This document shows, in pieces, positions 44,484 through 53,737 of a DNA stretch of 64,000 nt; within the stretch, counting starts at the first letter, position 1; each line of letters begins with the position of its first letter. Source of the stretch: Alteromonas stellipolaris (GTDB lineage Bacteria > Pseudomonadota > Gammaproteobacteria > Enterobacterales > Alteromonadaceae); contig NZ_CP013926.1 of NCBI RefSeq assembly GCF_001562115.1, positions 3,348,001 to 3,412,000 on the forward strand, given 5' to 3'. The translations under genes and the position numbers were made by a program. Below the pieces are notes generated by a model that was not told the origin of the DNA, searched no databases, and was given only the letters and a program-made list of their open reading frames with translations.

Positions 44484-44983
44484 TATTCATCTTCCTCTGT
44501 GTTACTTTTAGCTCGTTTCTCCTGTTGAGAAATGCAGGCTGAGGCATTTTGCTCTATTTGCAACAACGCGCGCGCCATTGCATCGAGCTGTTCATGGGTG
44601 AGTCCCGCATAAAACTGCTGTTTTACATCCGCTATTTTTTCATTTAGCGAATTCAAAACAACACGGCCTTCCTTGGTGAAATATAATTTTTTACTGCGCT
44701 TATCGTTGTCGTCAACTTGGCGGCTAATCAGCGACTGCTCTTCAAGCTGCTTTAATGTGCGGGTTAGCGAAGGCATTTCTATGCCCAAGCTTTGCGCTAG
44801 CGCTAATTGGGTAACCCCTTCTCCAATTAAATTGATGTGCATTAACGCAAGCCACCTTGATTGCGTTAACCCCAAGGGCTCAACAGTCAAAGTAACGGCC
44901 TCTCTGCACAACCGGTGTACTCGGCCCATATTTCCAATAAGCGTAAAATCTAACGTTTCGTGAAACGGCTTTTGTGCAGACAT
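44483..44983 (-). CDS. MarR family transcriptional regulator of the efflux operon
   Basis: 166 aa from ATG 44983 (GGGGTGTGC upstream). The winged HTH reads QLALAQSLGIEMPSLTRTLKQLEEQSLISRQVDDNDKRSKKLYFT. First gene of the operon with HlyD and DUF2955 genes, directly behind a large inverted repeat, so it very likely represses its own operon and is released by an exported toxic compound. Confidence 0.88.
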   Translation of the reverse strand: MSAQKPFHETLDFTLIGNMGRVHRLCREAVTLTVEPLGLTQSRWLALMHINLIGEGVTQLALAQSLGIEMPSLTRTLKQLEEQSLISRQVDDNDKRSKKLYFTKEGRVVLNSLNEKIADVKQQFYAGLTHEQLDAMARALLQIEQNASACISQQEKRAKSNTEEDE

Positions 44984-44995
44984 GCACACCCCAAC

Positions 44996-45042
44996 TTACT
45001 TAGCATGCTAACTATAATAGCACTAGTTAGCATGCTAAGTAA
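44996..45042. promoter_or_regulatory. MarR operator: perfect 19-bp inverted repeat of two palindromes
   Basis: The arms TTACTTAGCATGCTAACTA (44996-45014) and its exact reverse complement (45024-45042) flank a 9-nt spacer. Each arm itself contains the 12-bp palindrome TTAGCATGCTAA. Palindrome centres are 28 bp apart. It lies 13 nt before the MarR ATG and overlaps a TATAAT box (45013-45018). Confidence 0.85.
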
Positions 45043-45179
45043 ATAAGGCGGAGTGATTTAGCCCTTCTATCAATAGATTTATCTGTCCAATTTATGATCG
45101 TTATAAAAGCCTAAACCTTACTCATCCTAGGTTCGCCTTATTTTGCAAGGTTGGAAACGGTAAGGATGGTAAGGGACGC

Positions 45180-47726
45180 ATGACAATAGATAATGATAAT
45201 TTTCTGCAGATACGCGGAGCACGGGTTCACAATTTGAAAGGCGTGGATGTTGATATCCCCCGAAATAAGATTGTGGCTTTTACGGGTATTTCTGGTTCGG
45301 GTAAGTCCTCACTTGCGTTTGGCACCCTATACGCTGAAGCGCAGCATCGTTATCTAGATTCGGTTTCACCTTATGCTAGAAGGTTAATCGAGCAAATTGA
45401 AACGCCCGATGTAGATAGTATTGAAGGCTTGCCACCCGCGGTTGGGTTACATCAGAACCGAGGCGCCCCCTCTATTCGTTCATCGGTAGGCAGTATCACC
45501 ACTATTTCAAATAGCCTTCGTATGCTGTATTCCCGAGCAGGTGATTACCCTGCTGGTCAAAAGATTATTTATGCCGATGGGTTCTCGCCAAATACCGTTG
45601 AAGGTGCCTGCGGGCAATGCCATGGTATTGGTACTGTGTTCGATGTTACCGAAGATAAACTTGTTCCCGACCCCACCCTTACCATTCGTGAAGGCGCTAT
45701 TGCCGCGTGGCCAGGAGCGTGGCAGGGTAAAAATCTAGTTAGGGTATTGCTGTCGTTAGACATTGATGTAGATATACCCTGGCAGGCGTTACCCGAATCT
45801 ACCCGAGACTGGATTTTATACACAGACGATACCCCGCAAGTGCCTGTTTACAGAAACTACAATTTAGCGCAAACCCAAGCGGCGAAGGAAGAAGGCGAAC
45901 CTGCCAGTTATAATGGTAAGTTTATTGGCGCTAAACATTATGTACTTGAAACCTTTAAAACCTCTCAAAAAGAAAAGATTAAGCAAAAAGTCGCCCAATA
46001 TCTTGCCGTTTCAACCTGCCCACAATGTCATGGAAAGAAGCTAAAACAAGCTTCACTTTCGGTGACGCTTTGTGGCTTAGACATCACCGCCTTCTCTCGG
46101 CTTTCTTTAAGCGACGTGGTGGAACATTTACAAACACTTCTTGAAACCGCCGAAGCGCAAAATAACGAACGGGCGCTAGTTATCCGCAATATTGGCAAAG
46201 ACATAGTAGCGCGTATTAAACCTATTATTGCCCTTGGGTTGGGGTATCTTTCTCTAGAGCGAAGCACCACGACTATTTCAGCAGGTGAACTACAACGGTT
46301 GCGGCTAGCCACCCAAATAAAATCAAAATTGTTTGGTGTGGTATATATCATGGATGAGCCTTCGTCTGGCCTTCATCCTAATGATGTAAATGCGTTACTA
46401 GAGGCATTTGATGCACTGGTAGAGGCGGGAAATAGCGTATTTCTGGTTGAACATAACCCGCGAGTCATTAAACACGCCGACTGGGTTGTTGATATAGGCC
46501 CCAATGCCGGCACAAATGGCGGGGAATTAGTTTTTAGTGGGCCAGTAGGTACGTTACAGCAAGCATCTAATTCAATAACCTCGCAGTATCTATTCGATAA
46601 CGCACTAGCCCTTAGGCACCACAACCGCAAGCCCACTGGCTGGCTTTCATTAAAAGCCATTACCAAAAATAATCTTGAAAATATGGACTGCGCATTTCCT
46701 CTGGGGACTATTACCACAGTAACGGGCGTATCGGGGTCAGGTAAATCGAGCTTGGTCAGCCATGCATTGGTAACGCTGGTGAAAGCGTCACTTGATGCGA
46801 GTAAAGCATCAGATAAAAACTCAACGGTTAAAAACGCGCCCACTGAAAAAAAAACGACGGATATTACCGAAGCTACTTTGTTAGAAAGCAACGACGAGCA
46901 GCCCGTAAATGGCTATATTGATAATGCTAATAAAAATGATGTAGAAAAAATAAAACGTTTAGTAGTAGTAAACCAATCACCAATTGGCAGAACGCCCCGT
47001 TCGAATTTAGCGACTTACACAGGCCTATTCGACCATGTGCGCAAACTATTTGCCGCCACACCATTAGCAAAAAAACGACGTTACGATGCAGGTCGATTTT
47101 CGTTTAATACTACCAAAGGAAGGTGCGCCAACTGCGAGGGTGTAGGCTTTGTATCGGTGGAGTTACTATTTATGCCATCAGTGTATTCCCCCTGCCCCGT
47201 GTGCGACACAAAACGCTACAATCAAGACACCTTAGACGTTACTTGGAACGAATTATCGATAGCCGATGTACTGTCGCTAAGTGTGGCCGAGGCACATAAC
47301 ATATTCGCCAATGAAGCTCCTGTTTTTCGTGCACTAGATGCGCTGGTAAAAGTCGGCTTAGGCTATTTGCGATTAGGCCAACCCGCCACCGAACTTTCAG
47401 GAGGAGAAGCGCAGCGAATAAAGCTAGCTACCGAGCTAAAACGCGCCGAAAAGAAACACACGCTCTATGTACTAGACGAACCCACAACTGGGCTTCACCC
47501 CGCTGATATCGCACTACTCATGAAGCATCTAAATACGTTAGTGGATGAAGGCAGCAGCGTGGTAATGGTAGAGCACAATATGCAGGTTGCTTCGGCCAGT
47601 GATTACTTAATAGATATCGGCCCTGGTGCCGGTGATGCAGGTGGAAAAATAGTCGCTAGCGGTACACCAAAAGATGTTGCTAGTTGTGCAGAAAGTAAAA
47701 CAGCCCCGTTTATCACCCCAGTTTAG
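45180..47726 (+). CDS. UvrA-like ABC ATPase (short UvrA paralogue)
   Basis: 848 aa, about 90 shorter than canonical UvrA. Two ABC modules: Walker A GISGSGKSS (36-44) and GVSGSGKSS (~518-526), with signatures ISAGELQRL and LSGGEAQRI, and zinc-type CxxC pairs (CPQCHGKK; CANCEGVGF...CPVC). The UvrB-binding region looks reduced, as in UvrA2/DrrC-like paralogues associated with DNA-binding drug tolerance. A ~50-residue low-complexity polar linker (~537-588, DASKASDKNSTVKNAPTEKK) after the second Walker A is unusual. Starts at ATG 45180 with GTAAGGGACGC upstream. Confidence 0.85.
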   Translation: MTIDNDNFLQIRGARVHNLKGVDVDIPRNKIVAFTGISGSGKSSLAFGTLYAEAQHRYLDSVSPYARRLIEQIETPDVDSIEGLPPAVGLHQNRGAPSIRSSVGSITTISNSLRMLYSRAGDYPAGQKIIYADGFSPNTVEGACGQCHGIGTVFDVTEDKLVPDPTLTIREGAIAAWPGAWQGKNLVRVLLSLDIDVDIPWQALPESTRDWILYTDDTPQVPVYRNYNLAQTQAAKEEGEPASYNGKFIGAKHYVLETFKTSQKEKIKQKVAQYLAVSTCPQCHGKKLKQASLSVTLCGLDITAFSRLSLSDVVEHLQTLLETAEAQNNERALVIRNIGKDIVARIKPIIALGLGYLSLERSTTTISAGELQRLRLATQIKSKLFGVVYIMDEPSSGLHPNDVNALLEAFDALVEAGNSVFLVEHNPRVIKHADWVVDIGPNAGTNGGELVFSGPVGTLQQASNSITSQYLFDNALALRHHNRKPTGWLSLKAITKNNLENMDCAFPLGTITTVTGVSGSGKSSLVSHALVTLVKASLDASKASDKNSTVKNAPTEKKTTDITEATLLESNDEQPVNGYIDNANKNDVEKIKRLVVVNQSPIGRTPRSNLATYTGLFDHVRKLFAATPLAKKRRYDAGRFSFNTTKGRCANCEGVGFVSVELLFMPSVYSPCPVCDTKRYNQDTLDVTWNELSIADVLSLSVAEAHNIFANEAPVFRALDALVKVGLGYLRLGQPATELSGGEAQRIKLATELKRAEKKHTLYVLDEPTTGLHPADIALLMKHLNTLVDEGSSVVMVEHNMQVASASDYLIDIGPGAGDAGGKIVASGTPKDVASCAESKTAPFITPV

Positions 47727-47851
47727 CATTGCTAGATGCGATACTGGTGCGTGTTAATTGTAAGTACAAATGAGCTAGCAGTTTTTTTTATAATCTGACT
47801 TGTCCTGCGCTCTGTATAAACATTATCAACGAGCAAAGTGAACTGCATTAC

Positions 47852-48808
47852 ATGAGCACAACGCAATCTACTCAGGCAGAGTCTGCTTTGGGATTAACGC
47901 TAAAAAACTGGTGGAGTATTGTTAAACGAACCTTTACCAATATCCAAAGCCATAACATTCCACTTATTGCCGCAGGCGTTGCGTTCTACTGCTTGCTGGC
48001 AATATTCCCACTTCTTGGTGCAACCATTTCTTTATATGGCTTAATGGTGTCGCCGGAAGAATTACAAAACCACATGGCCTTATTGGTTAACGTAGTACCT
48101 AGCGATAGTAGCTATATTATTGAAGAACAGCTTAAAAATCTTACCCAAAAATCGAATTCAGCACTGGGTTGGGGCTTCTTTCTTACGCTCTTTTTATCAT
48201 TGTGGAGTAGTAGCAAAGGTGCCAACGCACTTATTACTGCATGTAACATTACCTACATCGAAGATAATGGCAGAGGCTTTTTTAAAGGCTTGCTTGCCCG
48301 CATAACCGGCACCATCAGTATGATAGCTACCGTTATTGTTGCGCTAGTTTGCATTACGGTACTGCCGGAAATGATAAGTTGGGTGTCTGGCGGCTTAATA
48401 AGCTTTAAGCAAGCTTCATGGATAACCTGGCCTGTGTTGCTATTGCTCTTTAACATCGGACTATCGGCACTATACCGTTACGCACCGCATAGGCGTTCAG
48501 CGCAGTGGCGATGGGTTACACCAGGATCTTTATTCGCTACCTTATTGTGGATTGCCGCATCTTATGGGTTTTCTATTTATTTGAATGAATTCGCCAGCTA
48601 CAACAAAACCTACGGTTCGGTAGGTGGCATTATTATTCTACTTATGTGGCTGTACTTAAGCGCCTATATCATACTTATTGGCGCGGAAGTAAACTCGTCC
48701 ATTGAGCTTCAAACCTCGGCAGACAGCACCGTAGGCGAAGACAAACCTATGGGTGAACGAGATGCCGTGGTGGCAGATAACACGCCGGAGGATTTGAGGG
48801 GAAGTTGA
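47852..48808 (+). CDS. YihY/BrkB family inner-membrane protein
   Basis: 318 aa with six membrane helices; typical stretches are HNIPLIAAGVAFYCLLAIFP, SSSKGANALITACNITY, ALYRYAPHRRSAQWRWVTPG and SYNKTYGSVGGIIILLMWLYLSAYIILIGAEVN. Function is not established; old annotations as ribonuclease BN are wrong. An acidic C-terminal tail of about 35 residues is cytosolic. It follows the UvrA-like gene by 125 nt. Confidence 0.88.
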   Translation: MSTTQSTQAESALGLTLKNWWSIVKRTFTNIQSHNIPLIAAGVAFYCLLAIFPLLGATISLYGLMVSPEELQNHMALLVNVVPSDSSYIIEEQLKNLTQKSNSALGWGFFLTLFLSLWSSSKGANALITACNITYIEDNGRGFFKGLLARITGTISMIATVIVALVCITVLPEMISWVSGGLISFKQASWITWPVLLLLFNIGLSALYRYAPHRRSAQWRWVTPGSLFATLLWIAASYGFSIYLNEFASYNKTYGSVGGIIILLMWLYLSAYIILIGAEVNSSIELQTSADSTVGEDKPMGERDAVVADNTPEDLRGS

Positions 48809-48888
48809 AGCAACTAATGAATTTTAAGTTTGGATTAGTTTGTCAGGTTCCTAGCTTCAAACTTTGGGCATGGGTAGAGGATGCAGCA

Positions 48889-49407
48889 CTATTCAATAGG
48901 GACTTTCATTGATTGCCTTCTCTCATCCCAGAGGGAGCTAAATCTGTGTAAATAGTCTTTTCTTTCCGATGCGCACTTTACGAACACAGTCATATCTCCG
49001 CTATTGTTCATACAGTCCGGTGATTCTTTGTAAAAATTATCCCAGGCTTCTCGTTTTGCACCTTTGAAATTGTGATAGCTGCTTACTGAGAAATTGCGGG
49101 TTGAAGGATATTTGCGAACACTCGATTGTTGAGACCTACTTGTGTTTCTGCGTACATTCAAATTTTTCTGCGTGTAAACCTGTGTTTTAACGCTACTATC
49201 GCGACTATTTACACTTCCTAAACAAGCCAAAAACGTAGATTTAGCGTCGCGATGTTTTGAACGTCGATATTCCGTCACTTCATGCCTTAAGAGCCCATTC
49301 CAATGATCTACAGCCGCTTTCTCCTCAACGCATGTTTCGACTGCGAATGCGCTAAAAGAAAAGGTGATTATTATTAAAAATAAAGAAAAATACTTAAGGC
49401 AATCCAT
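48889..49407 (-). CDS. exported hypothetical protein
   Basis: 172 aa. Signal peptide with a hydrophobic core (FSLFLIIITFSFSAFA, cleavage near residue 22). The mature part is basic and Ser/Arg-rich with four Cys (ETCVEE, FLACLGS, SPDCMNN, VKCASE), which may make two disulfides in the periplasm. I do not recognise the family. Good ATG at 49407 with AAGGAATTATAAGC upstream. Stand-alone gene between YihY and RecQ. Confidence 0.65.
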   Translation of the reverse strand: MDCLKYFSLFLIIITFSFSAFAVETCVEEKAAVDHWNGLLRHEVTEYRRSKHRDAKSTFLACLGSVNSRDSSVKTQVYTQKNLNVRRNTSRSQQSSVRKYPSTRNFSVSSYHNFKGAKREAWDNFYKESPDCMNNSGDMTVFVKCASERKDYLHRFSSLWDERRQSMKVPIE

Positions 49408-49695
49408 GCTTATAATTCCTTGTTCTACTACTTAGGCAAGTTTGCGGTGAAGTAACACTGCACCGAAAAAACGGTATCATCTATGACGATATTCATCATT
49501 ATAGTAAAAGCCTACATTCGATTATGTCCAGCAATAAGAATAAATATTTTACTACTACTTGTTTGTTTTAAAAGACTTATTAGAGAATACATACCAAGAG
49601 CCATGTACAGAATGTGCCAACTAATAGCTTTTGCGCAAACGCATCTTTTATTGCTGTATCATAACCTCAAATACATCAAGGCTATGCGCAGCTAA

Positions 49696-51717
49696 ATGAC
49701 CACAGACTACTCTTCACAATTACAAAACCTGTTTGGATTTCCCTCGTTTCGCTCCGGCCAGCAAGAGGTTGTAGATGGTCTGTTAAATCAGCGCTCATCG
49801 CTTGCCATATTTCCTACCGGTTCTGGGAAGTCGTTGTGTTATCAGTTTGTGGCAACCCAACTGCCCCACTTAACCTTGGTGGTATCCCCGTTATTAGCCT
49901 TAATGAAAGATCAGCTCGCTTTTCTACATAGCAAAGGCATTGCTGCCGCGAGCATCGATTCAACACTAACTGCTGAGCAAAATAAGCAAGTCATGAACGA
50001 TGTTCGCTCTGGTGAGTGTAAAATTTTAATGGTGTCGGTAGAACGTTTTAAGAACGAACGTTTCAGGCAGTTTATAGAGTCTGTTGCGGTTTCAATGTTG
50101 GTTATCGACGAAGCGCATTGTATCTCTGAGTGGGGGCACAACTTTCGCCCTGATTATTTGAAACTGCCAGCCTATCAACAAGAATTAAATATCCCTTTAG
50201 TGCTGCTGCTAACCGCAACGGCCACTAAAAAAGTGAAACTCGATATGGCACGCCGGTTTGATATTGCGCCCGAGAATATTGTCCAAACCGGTTTCTACCG
50301 CCCAAACCTTAATTTGAATGTGCTGCCGGTGGTAGAAGCAAATAAAAACCAAGCGCTATTAGATGAACTTAAGCGCCAGAAAGGCGCAGGCATTGTATAT
50401 GTAACACTGCAACAAACCGCTGAACAAGTGGCCCGCTATTTACAACAAAACGGCTGTGCAGCAAGTGCATATCACGCGGGGCTAGACAGTGATGTGCGCC
50501 AGAACATTCAACAAGATTTCATGGCGAACAAGCTACAAGTGGTAGTGGCCACCATTGCGTTTGGCATGGGCATTGATAAATCTGACATTCGTTTTGTTGT
50601 GCATTACGATTTACCTAAGTCTATAGAGAACTACAGCCAAGAAATTGGCCGTGGTGGGCGCGACGGACAAAACGCGAATTGTACTGTATTGGCTAATCTT
50701 GATGGTCTGGTGACTATTGAAAATTTTGTTTATGGCGATACGCCAGACAAATCCGCTATTGAGCGGGTAATTAAGGACATTGCCAGTCAAGCGCCAGAGC
50801 AAGGCTCTGGCGCTTCAAGCAGTACTGCAAACAGTGCATCGGACAAAGGTATGTATCAATGGGAAACACAAATTAATAGCTTATCGACGTTAAGTAATAT
50901 TCGTCAGCTACCCCTTAAAACGCTGTTAGTACAGTTGGAACTAGCCAAAGTTATCCGTCCGTTATACGCCTATTTTGCTGAATTCAAATACCGCTTTAAT
51001 ACCGAAAAAGCCGATATTCTCAACTTATTTGGTAAAGAACGAAGCGATTTCCTAAACGCCGTTTTCACCCATACCGATATGAAAAAAGTATGGGGCGTAG
51101 TGAATTTCGACAGTATTTTTGAGCATTACGGTGCCGAGCGTTCAAGAGTGGTGACGGCGTTAGAATATTTACACGAACATAATCATATCGAACTCGCCTC
51201 GCGTTTAATCACCGATGTGTACGAGGTGAATCAACAAGCACTGTTAGCAGATGATCTATCAGAAAGCTTGGCCGAAAGCCTAGCCCGGTATTTTGCTGAA
51301 AATGAGCTTAAAGAAGTAAAACGTATTGCTGCTCTGGTACGGTTCTTCGAGCTTAATAGCTGTTTAAACTATAACTTATCGGCCTATTTTGATGACCAAC
51401 AGGCGCCAAAAGAATGCGGCCATTGCAGTGTGTGCAATGGTAAAGTGGCCAAACTAGACTACTCAACACCTATTCCCTTACCAAATAAAACCCAAGTAGC
51501 CGAGTCGATGGCAGCGCTTAATGCTCACCTTAAAGGTAAGTTTAACGAAACCATTACTGAATCTATCTATTGCCGTTTTTTAACCGCGATGACTATGCCT
51601 TTATTTACTCGTTTAAAAGTAAGGCAAGTTCCAGGGTTTGGAAGTTGTGAGTTTTGCAGGTATGGGGATGTGAAAGCCGTAGTTACTGAAATTTTAGATG
51701 AGGGCACAAGGCTTTAA
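49696..51717 (+). CDS. RecQ family ATP-dependent DNA helicase
   Basis: 673 aa: motif 0/I FRSGQQEVVDGLL and PTGSGKS (40-46), DEAH box with IDEAHCISEWGHNFRPDYL, motif VI YSQEIGRGGRDG. The zinc-binding region holds CGHCSVC (~residues 575-581). A C-terminal Cys-containing end (FGSCEFCRYGDV) replaces the HRDC domain of canonical RecQ, so it is a RecQ-like paralogue rather than the housekeeping enzyme. A Ser/Gly linker (GSGASSSTANSASDKG) follows the helicase core. 3'-5' unwinding in repair is inferred from the family. Confidence 0.88.
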   Translation: MTTDYSSQLQNLFGFPSFRSGQQEVVDGLLNQRSSLAIFPTGSGKSLCYQFVATQLPHLTLVVSPLLALMKDQLAFLHSKGIAAASIDSTLTAEQNKQVMNDVRSGECKILMVSVERFKNERFRQFIESVAVSMLVIDEAHCISEWGHNFRPDYLKLPAYQQELNIPLVLLLTATATKKVKLDMARRFDIAPENIVQTGFYRPNLNLNVLPVVEANKNQALLDELKRQKGAGIVYVTLQQTAEQVARYLQQNGCAASAYHAGLDSDVRQNIQQDFMANKLQVVVATIAFGMGIDKSDIRFVVHYDLPKSIENYSQEIGRGGRDGQNANCTVLANLDGLVTIENFVYGDTPDKSAIERVIKDIASQAPEQGSGASSSTANSASDKGMYQWETQINSLSTLSNIRQLPLKTLLVQLELAKVIRPLYAYFAEFKYRFNTEKADILNLFGKERSDFLNAVFTHTDMKKVWGVVNFDSIFEHYGAERSRVVTALEYLHEHNHIELASRLITDVYEVNQQALLADDLSESLAESLARYFAENELKEVKRIAALVRFFELNSCLNYNLSAYFDDQQAPKECGHCSVCNGKVAKLDYSTPIPLPNKTQVAESMAALNAHLKGKFNETITESIYCRFLTAMTMPLFTRLKVRQVPGFGSCEFCRYGDVKAVVTEILDEGTRL

Positions 51718-51880
51718 TACCTGTTACCATATGCAATAAATAAGCGCAGTAAATAAGTGCTGTAAAAAGGCAGTGCAAGAAATTTTATACTTGTACAAAA
51801 ACGCCAAATGAATATTAAGATAAAAATAAAACTAGCGTTAAGCATTACATAACGCACTTGGCATAATACTCAGGATTACC

Positions 51881-52429
51881 ATGGCCCTTAAAGCAACCAT
51901 TTTTAAAGCGGACATATCAATAACTGATATGGACCGTAATTACTACAATGAGCACAATCTCACTATTGCTCGTCACCCTTCTGAAAATGATGCACGCATG
52001 ATGCTTCGCATCGTGGCCTTTATTGTAAATGCTCACGAACAATTACAGTTTACAAAAGGCCTATCTGATGATGAAGTGCCAGACATTTGGCAAAAGGACT
52101 TCAGCGACGTAATAGAACTGTGGATTGAGTTGGGGCAACCATCTGAACAACGTATTAAAAAAGGCTGCAATCAAAGCCAGCAGATGATGATTTATGCTTA
52201 CGCAGATAACAGCTTCGATGCTTGGTGGAAGAAAGAACAGAACAGCTTGCGTACCAGAAAGAACTTATCGGTGTTTACCTTGCCTGAGAGCTTATCTACC
52301 ACTCTGGCTAATGCCGTAGACCGTTCGATGCAAATGCAAGTAACGGTGCAAGATGGTCAAATCTGGCTAACTATCGAAAGCGCGGGCAATAGCGAATGTA
52401 TAGAAGTGGAAATTGAAAAGCATTTATAA
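51881..52429 (+). CDS. yaeQ: YaeQ family protein
   Basis: 182 aa matching YaeQ along its whole length: MALKATIFKADISITDMDRNYY, ENDARMMLRIVAFIVNA, WIELGQPSEQRIKKGCNQSQQMMIYAY. The fold is nuclease-like (PD-(D/E)XK type), but the function is not settled; early work connected it to RfaH-type haemolysin expression. Stand-alone, with the next gene convergent. Confidence 0.92.
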   Translation: MALKATIFKADISITDMDRNYYNEHNLTIARHPSENDARMMLRIVAFIVNAHEQLQFTKGLSDDEVPDIWQKDFSDVIELWIELGQPSEQRIKKGCNQSQQMMIYAYADNSFDAWWKKEQNSLRTRKNLSVFTLPESLSTTLANAVDRSMQMQVTVQDGQIWLTIESAGNSECIEVEIEKHL

Positions 52430-52433
52430 CAAT

Positions 52434-52453
52434 AAGGTGAGTTAACTCACCTT
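52434..52453. terminator. 20-bp palindrome between convergent yaeQ and marR
   Basis: AAGGTGAGTTAACTCACCTT is a perfect palindrome starting 5 nt after yaeQ; it covers the stop codon of the convergent MarR gene. It can fold with a TTAA loop. There is no real U-tract, so terminator function is tentative. Confidence 0.45.
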
Positions 52454-52884
52454 TCATCTAAATTATGTTTGAATGTAAGTACTAGTTTCTTAAATATCTC
52501 TTTTTCTTCATCGCTAACATCTTTAAGCATGTCAAAAAAAACGCGCTCTTCTATTTCTACGAATATCTCAAGTGCGCGTTTTCCACTTTCCGTTAGCGAT
52601 AGAATTTGGCTACGTTTATCTTCTTCACTTTGTACTTTACGCACTAAGTCGTTTTCCACCAATTCCTTAATTAATCTATTTATCTGAGCCTTATCTCTAC
52701 CCAAAAAGTCTGTCAGCTTTTGCCCTGTACAAGCATCTATTTGACTAATGATTTTTAACGACTTCAACTGCATTGGCGCCAATGCTAAAGGGGTATTTTT
52801 TATCTCAGATAAGATCGTATTACGAATAGTATTGAGAAGATTGAACAAGGCATCATTGAATTTCATAGTACGAACAGAACCCAT
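52447..52884 (-). CDS. MarR family transcriptional regulator
   Basis: 145 aa, winged HTH with CTGQKLTDFLGRDKAQINRLIKELVENDLVRKVQSEEDKRSQILSLT. ATG 52884 lacks a visible ribosome binding site; ATG 52866 (MKFNDALFNLL) is an alternative. The proximal operator palindrome (52887-52903) ends only 2 nt before ATG 52884, so repression would block initiation directly. Divergent from a DUF2798 gene, its likely target. Confidence 0.85.
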   Translation of the reverse strand: MGSVRTMKFNDALFNLLNTIRNTILSEIKNTPLALAPMQLKSLKIISQIDACTGQKLTDFLGRDKAQINRLIKELVENDLVRKVQSEEDKRSQILSLTESGKRALEIFVEIEERVFFDMLKDVSDEEKEIFKKLVLTFKHNLDER

Positions 52885-52886
52885 TT

Positions 52887-52930
52887 AGTTGACATTGTCA
52901 ACTTTTTTCATTAAGGTTGACATTGTCAAC
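52887..52930. promoter_or_regulatory. tandem TTGACATTGTCAA palindromes (MarR operators)
   Basis: AGTTGACATTGTCAACT (52887-52903) is a perfect 17-bp palindrome; GTTGACATTGTCAAC (52916-52930) is its 15-bp twin. Centres are 28 bp apart, filling the space between the divergent MarR and DUF2798 genes. The core TTGACA doubles as a -35-like hexamer in both directions. Confidence 0.82.
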
Positions 52931-52952
52931 TAATAGAGTGAGCGTGGTCATC

Positions 52953-53402
52953 ATGAACCATATAAAGAAAATCTTAATTCTGCTGCCGGTAGCTATGCTA
53001 CTGATTGGATTACTAACAGCCATAATGACATCTGTGAGTATTCTACCAGAACAAGCATTCATTCCAACGTGGTTAAGTGCGTTTACGTTCGCATTCTTAA
53101 TAATGCTCCCCTTCGGCGGCGTAACTTTTTATTTCGTTAACAAACTCGTTCAGCGTATTTTTTCCTCTCTTTCAGTGTTGCAGCGCAATGTAATTCACGG
53201 TTTGACCATGGCCTTTATTATGGAGTCGGTTCTAGCGCTGATCACAACGTTTAATAACCAAGGCTTTCCGTCGCTTGAGCTATTTGTAAAAGAGGCATCG
53301 CTAAGCTTACTTGCCGCTTTACCTATTGGCATAGCAATGGCGTGTTTGATGAGTTTGGTAATTAAGCCAAGATTAGAAGCGCATTTTTCCTCGGCTACTT
53401 AA
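52953..53402 (+). CDS. DUF2798 membrane protein (double-length)
   Basis: 149 aa from ATG 52953; an upstream frame opening at 52917 would overlap the operator and is unlikely. Four hydrophobic helices in two similar halves (TSVSILPEQAFIPTWLSAFTFAFLIMLPFGGVTFYFVNKL and the second half ending AALPIGIAMACLMSLVIKP), i.e. a tandem duplication of the two-helix unit seen at 13252. Function unknown; controlled by the divergent MarR. Confidence 0.75.
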   Translation: MNHIKKILILLPVAMLLIGLLTAIMTSVSILPEQAFIPTWLSAFTFAFLIMLPFGGVTFYFVNKLVQRIFSSLSVLQRNVIHGLTMAFIMESVLALITTFNNQGFPSLELFVKEASLSLLAALPIGIAMACLMSLVIKPRLEAHFSSAT

Positions 53403-53628
53403 AAGCACTCCACTTTGATAAGCACAGCTTATCTCCCATGTTAGATAGCATGCCCTTTGAAGCGCTGTTCTCACAAGTATCATCTGTTCCATTACTGTCA
53501 GCGCTTTCAACGTTAGCAATATTATCACCTTGTAAAGAATCTCGTTTTTTCGCGTAGTCAAAACTGCCTGCAAGCTTATCTTTTATTGCTATTAAATATG
53601 AAACCGCCCCACTTTTTTTCGTATTCAC
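53395..53628 (-). CDS. small hypothetical protein
   Basis: 77 aa from GTG 53628 with a perfect AAGGAG 8 nt upstream (53637-53642), which is the main support for this being a gene. Soluble, polar, Asp/Ser/Asn-rich, two cysteines (DDTCENS, KLCLS). No family recognised. The 3' end overlaps the convergent DUF2798 gene by 8 nt. It is divergent from a LysR regulator starting at 53738, which may control it. Confidence 0.5.
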   Translation of the reverse strand: MNTKKSGAVSYLIAIKDKLAGSFDYAKKRDSLQGDNIANVESADSNGTDDTCENSASKGMLSNMGDKLCLSKWSAFK

Positions 53629-53737
53629 GCCACTAGCTCCTTGTCATTTAGTGTAGCTAGTGTCGCGATTAGCTCTTTACTAAACCAACGATTAAATCTA
53701 ACTTATAAAATAAGCTGAACTTATATGATGGAAAATA

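Noticed and set aside
49483..49695. 70-codon hydrophobic reading frame directly upstream of recQ
   Set aside because: No ribosome binding site, irregular composition, and it runs exactly into the recQ start; looks like chance in AT-rich DNA.
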